A stretch of DNA of 64,000 bases, from positions 39,349 through 103,348 of the forward strand of contig NZ_QUZU01000020.1 in the NCBI RefSeq assembly GCF_004682055.1. The letters run 5' to 3'. A program made the position numbers and the translations under genes. The notes under the pieces are model-generated. The model saw only the letters and a program-made list of their open reading frames with translations, searched no databases and was not told where the DNA came from. This stretch comes from Pseudomonas kairouanensis. GTDB lineage: Bacteria > Pseudomonadota > Gammaproteobacteria > Pseudomonadales > Pseudomonadaceae. Positions 8,801-15,768 of this stretch are shown here, in pieces; the stretch's first letter is position 1, and each line of letters begins with the position of its first letter.

Positions 8801-9025
8801 ATGTTTGATAAACCACGATTCATCATCAGTTTCATTCTCGGCAATCAGCCACAAAGCCGGACGCTGGAGCATGACAGCGAAACCCTTGCGCCCGTTGAAG
8901 CAGAAGCGCTGGTCAAACAAACCTTTCCTGAACTGAAGGGCGCCTCCATGACTGATGTACAGGTTCAAAAAAGAATCAAACCTGACGAAAGCGACAATGT
9001 TCCAAGGCATTATCAACAGCCCTGA
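8801..9025 (+). CDS. Hypothetical protein (74 aa)
   Basis: The ATG follows AAAAGGAAG, a good ribosome-binding site. The 74-residue product starts MFDKPRFIISFILGNQ and has a mixed polar and hydrophobic sequence, with no signal peptide or membrane helix long enough to span the bilayer. I do not recognise the family. It ends only 26 bases before the left inverted repeat of the IS66 element, so the sequence that once followed it was displaced by the insertion. Confidence 0.6.
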   Translation: MFDKPRFIISFILGNQPQSRTLEHDSETLAPVEAEALVKQTFPELKGASMTDVQVQKRIKPDESDNVPRHYQQP

Positions 9026-9051
9026 ATTTCGTGCGGAGAGGACGTTGAGAA

Positions 9052-9070
9052 GTAAGCGCCCGGCGAACAC
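9052..9070 (+). repeat. IS66 left terminal inverted repeat
   Basis: GTAAGCGCCCGGCGAACAC, with similarity to the right end continuing a few bases further. GTAA is the usual first tetranucleotide of IS66-family ends. Confidence 0.75.
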
Positions 9071-9090
9071 ACCTTCAGAATCCCAGTATT

Positions 9091-9136
9091 AAGGGCGATG
9101 GTGTCCGCGTATTTTTAAGCGGACGCGATCACCCTT
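9091..9136 (+). repeat. Leader hairpin upstream of IS66 tnpA
   Basis: Two 18-base arms (9091-9108 and 9119-9136) pair with three mismatches, two of which can form G-U pairs, around a T/A-rich loop. It sits between the left repeat and the tnpA start and could limit read-through transcription or translation into the transposase genes. Confidence 0.55.
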
Positions 9137-9151
9137 ATCGCCAGGATATCC

Positions 9152-9469
9152 ATGCGCCAACGAAGCTCTTACCCCAAACCATTCAAAGCCCAAGTCGTCC
9201 AGGAATGCCTGCAACCCGGAGCGACGATTTCCAGCGTAGCCATCCATCACGGCATCAACGCCAACGTGATCCGCAAGTGGCTACCGACTTACCGGGATCA
9301 ATCACCTGCAACCTTGCCGGCTTTCGTTCCGGTAAAAACGGCACCAAGGCGAGCATCAGAAGAGATGGTGACCATCTCGCTGCCTCTGGGCGATAAATCT
9401 ATCACCGTAAAGTGGCCAGCCTCGGATCCGGACGGCTGCGCGTGTTTCATTCGTGGCTTGGCCCAATGA
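9152..9469 (+). CDS. tnpA: IS66 accessory protein TnpA
   Basis: A 105-residue protein with an N-terminal helix-turn-helix of the IS66 TnpA / IS3 orfA type: S-Y-P-K-P-F-K-A-Q-V-V-Q-E-C then H-G-I-N-A-N-V-I-R-K-W-L. TnpA is one of three proteins needed for IS66 transposition, probably binding DNA. Its stop overlaps the tnpB start by four bases (ATGA), the standard coupling of this family. Confidence 0.9.
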   Translation: MRQRSSYPKPFKAQVVQECLQPGATISSVAIHHGINANVIRKWLPTYRDQSPATLPAFVPVKTAPRRASEEMVTISLPLGDKSITVKWPASDPDGCACFIRGLAQ

Positions 9470-9801
9470 TTCGCGTCGATGCCATTTGGCTCGCCACCGA
9501 GCCCATGGACATGCGCGCCGGCACTGAGACTGCATTGGCCAGAGTGGTCGCGGTGTTCGGTGCGGCGAAGCCGCACTGCGCTTACCTCTTTGCCAATCGC
9601 CGGGCCAACCGCATGAAAGTCCTGGTGCACGACGGCGTCGGTATCTGGCTGGCGGCACGGCGTTTGAACCAAGGAAAATTTCATTGGCCGGGCATCCATC
9701 GTGGGTTGGAGATCAAACTCGACCCCGAACAACTCCAGGCGTTGGTACTTGGATTACCCTGGCAACGAGTCGGTGCGGGCGGCGCAATTACATTGCTTTA
9801 A
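9466..9801 (+). CDS. tnpB: IS66 accessory protein TnpB (Orf2)
   Basis: 111 residues from the ATG at 9466, which overlaps the tnpA stop. The protein shows the TnpB pattern: an early W-L-A-T-E-P-M-D-M-R-A-G-T-E stretch, a C-A-Y-L-F-A-N-R-R-A-N-R-M-K-V-L segment and W-L-A-A-R-R-L-N-Q-G-K-F. Most relatives have K/R-x-x-x-I-L-L-Y-D following MKVL; here VLVHDG is seen. It is essential for IS66 transposition but its molecular role is unknown. It appears intact. Confidence 0.9.
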   Translation: MIRVDAIWLATEPMDMRAGTETALARVVAVFGAAKPHCAYLFANRRANRMKVLVHDGVGIWLAARRLNQGKFHWPGIHRGLEIKLDPEQLQALVLGLPWQRVGAGGAITLL

Positions 9802-9850
9802 ACGCTCCTTTCAGCTGTAGCACTCGGGCTGCTTTGGTAAAATCCACGGC

Positions 9851-11377
9851 ATGACTTCCTTGCCCGATCTCGACCAAATGACTCCTGAACAACTGCGCGC
9901 ACTGGCTGCGCAGTTGATGTCCAAGATCGACACCCAGGACAGAAAGATTCATCGTGATGAGACGATCATCGAGCAACTCACTCACGAAATCGCCATTCTC
10001 AAACGCCACAAGTTTGCCAAGCGCAGCGAGCAGATCAGCCCGGCGCAAGGCAGCTTGCTCGATGACCTGCTCAATACCGACCTCGAAGCCATCGAGGCCG
10101 AGTTAAAAGCACTTCATCCCGCTCCCTCACAGGCACAACCACGTCAGCAACCCAGGCGTGCGCCATTGCCGCCGCAGTTCCCTCGTACCGTGATCCATCA
10201 CGAGCCGGACAACACTCAGTGTACTTGCGGCTGCCAGCTTCAGCGTATCGGCGAAGACGTCAGCGAGAAGCTGGACTACACGCCGGGCGTGTTCACCGTC
10301 GAACAGCACGTGCGTGGGAAATGGGCCTGCCGGCAGTGCGAAACACTGATCCAGGCGCCGGTGCCCCCTCAGGTAATCGACAAGGGCATCCCCACGGCGG
10401 GCCTGCTTGCCCACGTGATGGTGGCCAAGTTCGCCGATCACCTGCCGCTGTATCGACAGGAAAAGATCTTCGGCCGTGCCGGCCTGGCCATCCCGCGTTC
10501 GACACTGGCGCAATGGGTGGGTCAAACCGGTGTGCAGCTTCAGCCCCTGGTCGATGCGCTGCGCGAAGTGGTGCTGGCCCAGCGCGTGGTTCACGCCGAT
10601 GAAACGCCGGTACAAATGCTGGCGCCCGGCGAGAAGAAAACCCACCGTGCTTACGTCTGGGCCTACAGCTCTACGCCGTTTTCGGCACTCAAAGCTGTGG
10701 TCTACGACTTCAGCCCCAGCCGTGCCGGCGATCATGCGCGTAACTTCCTGGGCACCTGGAACGGCAAGCTGGTCTGTGACGACTTCGCCGGCTACAAGGC
10801 CAGCTTCGAACAAGGCATCACAGAAATCGGCTACATGGCCCGTGCGCGCCGCAAGTTCTTCGACTTGCATATCGCCAATAAAAGCCAGTTGGCGGAGCAG
10901 GCGCTTCACTCGATTGGCGGGCTGTACGAAGTCGAGCGACATGCCAAGGAAATGAGCGACGAAGGCCGTTGGCGATTACGCCAAGAAACGGCGGTGCCCA
11001 TCGCTGAAAAACTGCATGAGTGGATGTTGGCTCAGCGTGAACTTGTGCCCGAGGGTTCGGCCACGGCCAAGGCTCTGGATTACAGCCTCAAACGCTGGGT
11101 AGCGCTGACGCGCTACTTGGAAGATGGTGCTGTGCCCATCGACAACAATCAAATCGAGAACCTGATCCGGCCATGGGCGCTTGGGAGGTCGAACTGGTTG
11201 TTTGCTGGGTCGCTGCGAAGCGGCAAACGGGCGGCGGCGATCATGAGCCTGATCCAGTCTGCAAGACTCAATGGGCATGATCCGTACGCCTACATGAAAG
11301 ATGTTCTCGTGCGTCTGCCGAGGCAAAGAGCAAGTGCAATTTCGGAGCTGCTGCCGCATAAATGGGTGCCCATGTAG
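9851..11377 (+). CDS. tnpC: IS66 transposase TnpC (DDE type)
   Basis: 508 residues, full length. The N-terminus has a coiled leucine-rich region (residues 15-55), followed by a zinc-finger-like cluster with cysteines near 124-128 and 160-163. The catalytic core contains HADETPVQML (D250), VCDDFAGYK (D310/311) and DNNQIENLIRPWALGRSNW with E436, so the DDE triad is complete. The segment usually reading MAHARRKFFD reads MARARRKFFD here, a change at a conserved histidine. The protein ends HKWVPM. It is homologous to the truncated copy at 12179-13039 but not identical, so the two come from different IS66 members. Confidence 0.92.
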   Translation: MTSLPDLDQMTPEQLRALAAQLMSKIDTQDRKIHRDETIIEQLTHEIAILKRHKFAKRSEQISPAQGSLLDDLLNTDLEAIEAELKALHPAPSQAQPRQQPRRAPLPPQFPRTVIHHEPDNTQCTCGCQLQRIGEDVSEKLDYTPGVFTVEQHVRGKWACRQCETLIQAPVPPQVIDKGIPTAGLLAHVMVAKFADHLPLYRQEKIFGRAGLAIPRSTLAQWVGQTGVQLQPLVDALREVVLAQRVVHADETPVQMLAPGEKKTHRAYVWAYSSTPFSALKAVVYDFSPSRAGDHARNFLGTWNGKLVCDDFAGYKASFEQGITEIGYMARARRKFFDLHIANKSQLAEQALHSIGGLYEVERHAKEMSDEGRWRLRQETAVPIAEKLHEWMLAQRELVPEGSATAKALDYSLKRWVALTRYLEDGAVPIDNNQIENLIRPWALGRSNWLFAGSLRSGKRAAAIMSLIQSARLNGHDPYAYMKDVLVRLPRQRASAISELLPHKWVPM

Positions 11378-11416
11378 TATCGCTGCAAGTAGATAGTTTC
11401 AGGGGTACAGCGATAC
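11377..11416. repeat. Perfect 9-bp inverted repeat after tnpC
   Basis: GTATCGCTG at 11377-11385 is the exact reverse complement of CAGCGATAC at 11408-11416, leaving 22 bases between. It begins at the last base of the tnpC stop codon and ends about 50 bases before the deaminase gene. It could be an RNA hairpin separating the two genes, an operator, or a recombination scar marking where the extra gene joined the element. Confidence 0.5.
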
Positions 11417-11466
11417 GTAATTCAATGTGCCAAGATTCGGCCACCAAGGATGAGTACCAATCGAAT

Positions 11467-11937
11467 ATGCCTAGTCTTACCTCCGATGCCGATTTCATGC
11501 AGCTTGCTCTTGCCCAAGGTCGCTTGGCCTTACCTGACTGCCTTCCAAACCCGCCAGTAGGTTGCGTGCTGGTAAAAGACAACGTGGTGATCAGCCAAGG
11601 TCATACACAGGCACCTGGGCTCTATCACGCGGAAGCGATGGCGTTAAGCCGATTAGCGAATGACTGCTCCGGGGTGACTGCATTTGTCACGCTTGAGCCA
11701 TGCTCTTTTCATGGCCGAACTCCGTCATGCGCTCGGGCACTGATACACAGCGGGGTTGATAAAGTTTTTGTTGGGTTGCTTGATCCCGATCCGAGAAACT
11801 CGGGAGCGGGCATAAGAATGCTACGAGATGCAGGCATTACAGTTGTTGTCGGCTTGCTGGCGGAGGAAGCTGCTGAAGACTTAGCTGGTTTTTTGGTAAG
11901 CGATACCGGTGAATCGTCGGATCGCGACGATCAGTAA
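11467..11937 (+). CDS. Stand-alone RibD-type deaminase domain protein
   Basis: 156 residues from the ATG at 11467; the reading frame is open further upstream, but family homology begins here at D-A-D-F-M-Q-L-A-L-A-Q-G. Seen motifs: PNPPVGCVLVKD, the zinc histidine and proton shuttle HAE, and PCSFHGRTPSC with both zinc cysteines. These match the deaminase half of RibD, which acts on diaminohydroxyphosphoribosylaminopyrimidine in riboflavin synthesis. The reductase half is absent and the protein stops soon after the domain. It lies inside the IS66 ends, so it is probably a passenger gene. Other CDA-fold deaminases (nucleotide- or antibiotic-modifying) remain possible. The ribosome-binding site is weak (GGATGAG, too distant). 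Confidence 0.7.
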   Translation: MPSLTSDADFMQLALAQGRLALPDCLPNPPVGCVLVKDNVVISQGHTQAPGLYHAEAMALSRLANDCSGVTAFVTLEPCSFHGRTPSCARALIHSGVDKVFVGLLDPDPRNSGAGIRMLRDAGITVVVGLLAEEAAEDLAGFLVSDTGESSDRDDQ

Positions 11938-11961
11938 ATCGTTAGCACCTCAGCGCAAGGT

Positions 11962-11980
11962 GGGATGCCCGGACGGTTAC
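11962..11980 (-). repeat. IS66 right terminal inverted repeat
   Basis: Read on the reverse strand it begins GTAACCGTCCGGGCATCCC and matches the left end at 18 of 25 positions when extended inward, including an identical CACCTT block at positions 19-24. The outer edge falls within a DUF4304-like reading frame. Confidence 0.7.
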
Positions 11981-12126
11981 CCATGTCTATCAAATTGAAA
12001 CGTGATCAGATCAATTTGCTGTCCTGTATTGCGGCGAAAATGGGGAGGCGATCCCTTAAACCCCATGCTGCGAAGGATCGGGATGACATATTCCTTTAAC
12101 GCTGCATCGATTTTTTCGCGTTCCAT
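11977..12126 (-). pseudogene. DUF4304-like gene, N-terminal fragment cut by the IS66 right end
   Basis: An ATG at 12126 opens 49 codons on the reverse strand. The product has an amphipathic N-terminus (I-D-A-A-L-K-E-Y-V-I-P-I-L-R-S-M-G-F-K-G-S) followed by HFRRNTGQQIDLITFQFDR, a pattern of DUF4304-family proteins, which are normally well over 100 residues. The frame runs four bases into the right IS66 repeat and stops there. I could not find the rest of the gene beyond the left IS66 end, so the missing part was probably deleted. It was not called by length alone; the family resemblance is by eye. Confidence 0.55.
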
Positions 12127-12178
12127 TGCATTACTCTATTTGGCAAAAGAGGAAGGTGTTCGGTAACACGTTTAGCGA

Positions 12179-13039
12179 TTAGATGGACGTCCACTTATGC
12201 GGCAGAAGCTCAGTAATCTCGCTCGCCCGCTGCGTAGGCAGGCGTGTAAGAACATCCTTCAAGTAGGCATACGGATCATGCCCGTTGAGCCGCGCCGATT
12301 GGATCAAACTCATGATCGCCGCCGCACGTTTACCGCTGCGTAGCGAGCCAGCGAACAGCCAGTTCGAGCGCCCAAGAGCCCACGGTCGGATTTGATTGTC
12401 GCACCAGTTGTTATCAATGGGTACAGCACCGTCATCGAGATAGCGCGTCAGCGCTATCCAGCGTTTTAGGCTGTAATCCAACGCCTTGGCGATGGCCGAT
12501 CCCTCTGGCACAAGCTGCCTCTGGGCGATCATCCAGGTATGAAGTGCGTCGATGAGCGGCGCTGCCTTTTCCTGCCGTATTCGCTGCCGGATACCCGGTT
12601 CCAGCTCGCGTGCCTCTCGTTCAACTTCATACAAGGCCGCGATGTCGTGCAGCGCTTTTTCGGCGATCTGGCTCTTGTTGGTCGCGTGCAAGTCGAAGAA
12701 CTTTCGGCGTGCATGGGCCATGCAGCCGATTGCTGTAACGCCCAGTTCAAAGCCTGCCTTGTAGCCAGCGAAGTCATCGCAGACCAGCTTCCCGCTCCAG
12801 GGGCCGAGGAAATTTCGAGCATGTTCGCCGGCACGGCTCGGGCTGAAGTCGTAAACGACCGCCGCCAGATCGGAGAACTGACTGGTGGCATAGGCCCAGA
12901 CGTAAGCGCGATGAGTTTTCTTCGCGCCAGGCGTCAGCATTTGTACCGGCGTTTCGTCAGCGTGGACGACGCCGTGCATCAGCACGGCTTCGCGTAGCGC
13001 ATCAACCAGCGGTTGAAGTTGCACGCCGCAGTTGCCCAT
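12179..13039 (-). pseudogene. IS66 transposase TnpC, 5'-truncated copy
   Basis: 286 residues equivalent to residues 227-508 of a complete TnpC; about 226 N-terminal residues, including the zinc region, are missing. Homology begins at G-V-Q-L-Q-P-L-V-D-A-L-R, right after MGNC, which looks like junction sequence. HADETPVQML and VCDDFAGYK are kept, but the third catalytic position reads DNNWCDNQIRPW, with Asp in place of the Glu of the other copy. It is therefore very probably inactive. The orientation is opposite to the complete element. No tnpA or tnpB homologue adjoins it. A possible outer end (GAAGGTGTTCGGTAACAC at 12152) shares the CGG-AACAC part of IS66 ends. Confidence 0.85.
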
Positions 13040-13252
13040 CTAACGCCCGCTGCCCCCTTGCAGGTACCGAAATGATTCTGCTGAATCAACCTGTGATCTA
13101 TCACCCGATTCGCTGGATCTGATCATTTGAGATGTGGGGTGTACTGATGCGAATTGACCAGCCTTATTCCCCACCGGAGAGTAGTGCTCAAAACACATTC
13201 CGGTGCTGGAAACTGCCTCGCCAAGGCTCGCTGTTAGAATTGCACTGGTTTA
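13040..13252. other. Junction region between the IS66 remnant and a hypothetical gene
   Basis: No recognisable gene. Short open frames exist on the forward strand but have no family features. The segment probably consists of recombined flanks. Confidence 0.4.
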
Positions 13253-13582
13253 GTGATCAAGCCCTTGAGATGCAGCACAAACGAAGAATGGACCGAAGAA
13301 GAGATGCGCCAAGCGTTGTTCGGCAACGCTGAAATATCTGCGCCGGTGAGCACCGCCTCCGTGGAAGAAATCCAGCCAGACGTAGCTGCCGTGCCCTTAT
13401 CAACAGTCGCGAAAAAGAAGGTCCCCAAAGCCTTTACCCCGAGGCTTCTGGTGACTCTCCGTATGAGCAATGAGTTTGAAGGAGGAACGCTTGAGATCGT
13501 CCGTGAAGCCGATACTCTGAGTACGCTGCTGGCAGCGCAGGAAGCCACCAAAGCAGCTAGGAAAAAACTCCGGTATGTATAA
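13253..13582 (+). CDS. Hypothetical protein, mobile-element type
   Basis: A 109-residue frame with a GTG at 13253 and an ATG at 13304; neither has a clear ribosome-binding site, so the start is uncertain. The middle is basic and alanine/proline-rich (VAKKKVPKAFTPRL), and the C-terminal half reads VTLRMSNEFEGGTLEIVREADTLSTLLAAQEATKAARKK. I recall similar small proteins from integrative elements of pseudomonads but cannot name a family. It stops just before a tyrosine-recombinase remnant, so it may be a leftover of an integrative element. Confidence 0.5.
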   Translation: MIKPLRCSTNEEWTEEEMRQALFGNAEISAPVSTASVEEIQPDVAAVPLSTVAKKKVPKAFTPRLLVTLRMSNEFEGGTLEIVREADTLSTLLAAQEATKAARKKLRYV

Positions 13583-13649
13583 GAAGTATCGGTCAAGTCG
13601 ATGTAAATCATGTTTCCCAGCAGGCGCCAAGCCAGTATGCTGCTGGCCG

Positions 13650-13772
13650 GTTATGACTGAGCACCGCAGTGTCAATACGGTGATGGGTTATTTTCAAGCA
13701 GGGTCAGTGACAACCAGCAGAACGAGTAACTTATTCGTGGAGCTAACCACAAGACCGAAGGATGAAGAGTAA
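13650..13772 (+). pseudogene. Tyrosine recombinase (integrase) C-terminal remnant
   Basis: The frame encodes E-H-R-S-V-N-T-V-M-G-Y-F-Q-A-G followed by about 25 polar residues and a stop. His and Tyr are nine positions apart, exactly as in the final catalytic box of XerD-like and phage-type tyrosine recombinases (H-x-x-x-x-x-x-x-x-Y). Nothing upstream in this frame matches the rest of the catalytic domain, so only the extreme C-terminus is left. It suggests an earlier integrative element at this place, before the tni module. Confidence 0.5.
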
Positions 13773-13905
13773 ACCTCTGCGCTCAGTAAGACACTTAAAC
13801 AACAAGCGTTGATATTAATTTGACTTGCCTTGACTATGCTTTCAAACGTTGAGGATATAAAAAACTACTACTAGGCTCTCTGCGACTACGATATTGCAAG
13901 ACGGC

Positions 13906-14904
13906 TTAATACCCAGACAGATAATCGTCAACTGCGCGTATAAGCCGGATATAACCTAGATCTCTATAGCCCGCCAGATGTGACTCGAGCAATCTATAGT
14001 CTGCAGCACTCGCGCACCCAAATTTTATCGCCCGAATTATTTCTGGGTTGTAGCTCCGCCATATTTTAAGCTCAGCGCTTTTGTTTTCCGCAAACTCAAA
14101 GTCTTGCTCACCTATCACCCCCATTAAATATCCAGCTAGCATCAAACTGGCGAATCGGGCCTTGCAACCGGCCAGTTCAGCGCCATACAAGATACCATTA
14201 TGATAATTAGACATCTTGTTGCGCACGAACGGTATGGTCTTACCAAACATATCTAGCGCCATGCCTTGGTTGCCGTTGTATACTGGAGCAAGCAAAAAAA
14301 TATCATACAAGCTGTCAAAGACATCAATAACAACGACGCTTTGTTTACGCTTCCAATTGGCCAACCTGCTAACAATACTAATCCGAAATCTTAAGTGGTA
14401 CTTGCACGACCAGCTCTCGTCCAATCTTCCGGACTTTAGACTCTGTAAAAAGGCATCCCATGCGCGACTTAATTGAGGTGTAATAAGCAGCCTTTGTAGA
14501 TCGACTCCATGAATCGTACAAATGATTGAGTTACGATAGCACCAATTTTTTCGCCACCCGGGGGTATGTCCTTTGGCAATGTCCGCTCGCAGACAAAGTG
14601 CGCAGAACCACCAACGTCTATTCCAACCAACAATCTTTTCTCTTTTTTTGAAAAACACATTATAGGCATGAGCAGGATTAATACTTAGCTTTTCAATGAC
14701 CGTCTCGGACAGTCCAGTGTTCGGGTCGAAATCCCAATCCTCGCACTCCAAAAGATGGCTTCCCCAAGAGACCGGCGGCGGGTTGGCGAGAAACTGATCG
14801 GTTTCGACCTGCAGCTTGGATCGAGATTTTAGGGTAGATCTAAATAACCATGAGGATATTGTTTCATCGTAAAGTATATGTGGCATGCTTCTGGCAAAGT
14901 TCAT
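13906..14904 (-). CDS. tniQ: TniQ-family transposition protein
   Basis: 332 residues. The start MPHILYDETISSWLFR near residues 7-22 matches the TniQ signature in which a short N-terminus is followed by P-x-x-x-E-S-x-x-S-W-L. A zinc-binding knuckle follows, with C101-x-x-C104 and a second pair near C129 and H132 (IICTIHG). TniQ/TnsD proteins bind target DNA or link the target complex to the AAA+ regulator. Its ATG overlaps the tniB stop by one base (TGATG), so synthesis is coupled. The length is between short CAST-type TniQ (about 170-400 residues) and TnsD (about 500), so it is unclear whether it recognises a specific attachment site. Confidence 0.8.
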   Translation of the reverse strand: MNFARSMPHILYDETISSWLFRSTLKSRSKLQVETDQFLANPPPVSWGSHLLECEDWDFDPNTGLSETVIEKLSINPAHAYNVFFKKREKIVGWNRRWWFCALCLRADIAKGHTPGWRKNWCYRNSIICTIHGVDLQRLLITPQLSRAWDAFLQSLKSGRLDESWSCKYHLRFRISIVSRLANWKRKQSVVVIDVFDSLYDIFLLAPVYNGNQGMALDMFGKTIPFVRNKMSNYHNGILYGAELAGCKARFASLMLAGYLMGVIGEQDFEFAENKSAELKIWRSYNPEIIRAIKFGCASAADYRLLESHLAGYRDLGYIRLIRAVDDYLSGY

Positions 14905-15767
14905 CAGTAGCCCCAGGGATCCTTAGATGCTAACGCAAAGTGCTCAACCGTAATGGACTCCTCTCCATCCTTGAGCGCGTAACAGCCAGCAGCACGAATT
15001 AGGTTCATTACATTGTCCATTCTTCCGCCAGTTATTGCCAGAATAGCGGAAACTTTATCGCGATCATACAACCTTGATGGTTTTCTGAGTGGCAATAACT
15101 CTTCAACCCCCAACAAGAATGTTCTAAACCTCTCATCTTCTCGCCAATCCTCGAGCGCTATCAGCGCAAAGCGCCGTTGAGTTTCGGCTATAGCTGAAAT
15201 AAAGCTACTAGCTTTGGGTGTTCCAAACGCGAATAAGCTGATCCCATATGCTTCTCCCAAGAATGCTTTGAGCATTGAGCTGTTCACTCGCTGCTCCAAT
15301 TTCCCACATAATAGCAAGTCGTGAATTTCGTCTATGACTATACCCCAGATATTTCGTAGCTTTAGGATTTCTGATAGATCTCTGGTCACCAGCTCAGATG
15401 TTGATGACTTGTTATTAACAGCAGGACAAGGAAGCTCCAATGATTTGTAAATTTCCGATCTAAACTCCTTCTTCTTTAAAAGGTCCGGATCAGACGCCAT
15501 GCTGATAAATAGAAGTCCATCACTGCGTGTTATCCGACGTCTAATTTCCTTCACTATAGCGGTTTTCCCAGAACCTCCCGTTCCAGTTACTAATAAAGCA
15601 GGGGCTGTTATTCGCCTTGGTACATTCGCCATATTATTCATCACGCGAAACACATGCTCCCCAGGCGAAATATCGACCCAAATATCATTAAGCATAAGAG
15701 AAACTCTCTCGCACCCATCAAGGTCTAACAGCTCTCTTCGATCTGGGCGGACGTGGGAATACTCCAT
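14904..15767 (-). CDS. tniB: TniB/TnsC-like AAA+ ATPase
   Basis: 287 residues from the ATG at 15767, which stands one base after the tniA stop. Walker A is GTGGSGKT at residues 62-69 and Walker B is GIVIDEIHD near 142-150. A FGTPKAS segment and an ARF-type R-R-F near QRRFALIAL follow, as in TniB and TnsC. These regulators form filaments on DNA, choose targets with TniQ, and activate the transposase. An alternative start upstream would lie inside tniA. The sequence is complete, with no frameshift. Confidence 0.85.
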   Translation of the reverse strand: MEYSHVRPDRRELLDLDGCERVSLMLNDIWVDISPGEHVFRVMNNMANVPRRITAPALLVTGTGGSGKTAIVKEIRRRITRSDGLLFISMASDPDLLKKKEFRSEIYKSLELPCPAVNNKSSTSELVTRDLSEILKLRNIWGIVIDEIHDLLLCGKLEQRVNSSMLKAFLGEAYGISLFAFGTPKASSFISAIAETQRRFALIALEDWREDERFRTFLLGVEELLPLRKPSRLYDRDKVSAILAITGGRMDNVMNLIRAAGCYALKDGEESITVEHFALASKDPWGY

Positions 15768-15768
15768 A

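Larger units (their letters stand above)
9052..11980 (+). mobile_element. IS66-family element carrying an extra deaminase-like gene
   Basis: About 2.9 kb. It is bounded by imperfect terminal inverted repeats: 18 of the first 25 bases match between the left end at 9052 and the right end read inward from 11980, and both start GTAA. It holds the canonical IS66 trio tnpA, tnpB and tnpC, plus a RibD-like deaminase gene between tnpC and the right repeat. IS66 elements are usually about 2.5 kb; the extra length is this gene. The eight bases on each side (GTTGAGAA and CCATGTCT) do not match, so no target duplication is seen; a deletion or recombination after insertion would explain that. The right end lies inside a DUF4304-like gene. 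Confidence 0.75.

Noticed and set aside
12152..12169. GAAGGTGTTCGGTAACAC as the certain end of the truncated IS66 copy
   Set aside because: It shares only part of the IS66 end pattern and does not start GTAA; kept as a suggestion within the transposase entry.
13575..13649. Upstream part of the frame containing the integrase relic
   Set aside because: No match to the rest of a tyrosine recombinase; only the last 40 codons have family features.
13668..13710. TGTCA...TGACA arms as a possible transposon left end
   Set aside because: No matching inverted copy could be found to the right of tniA.
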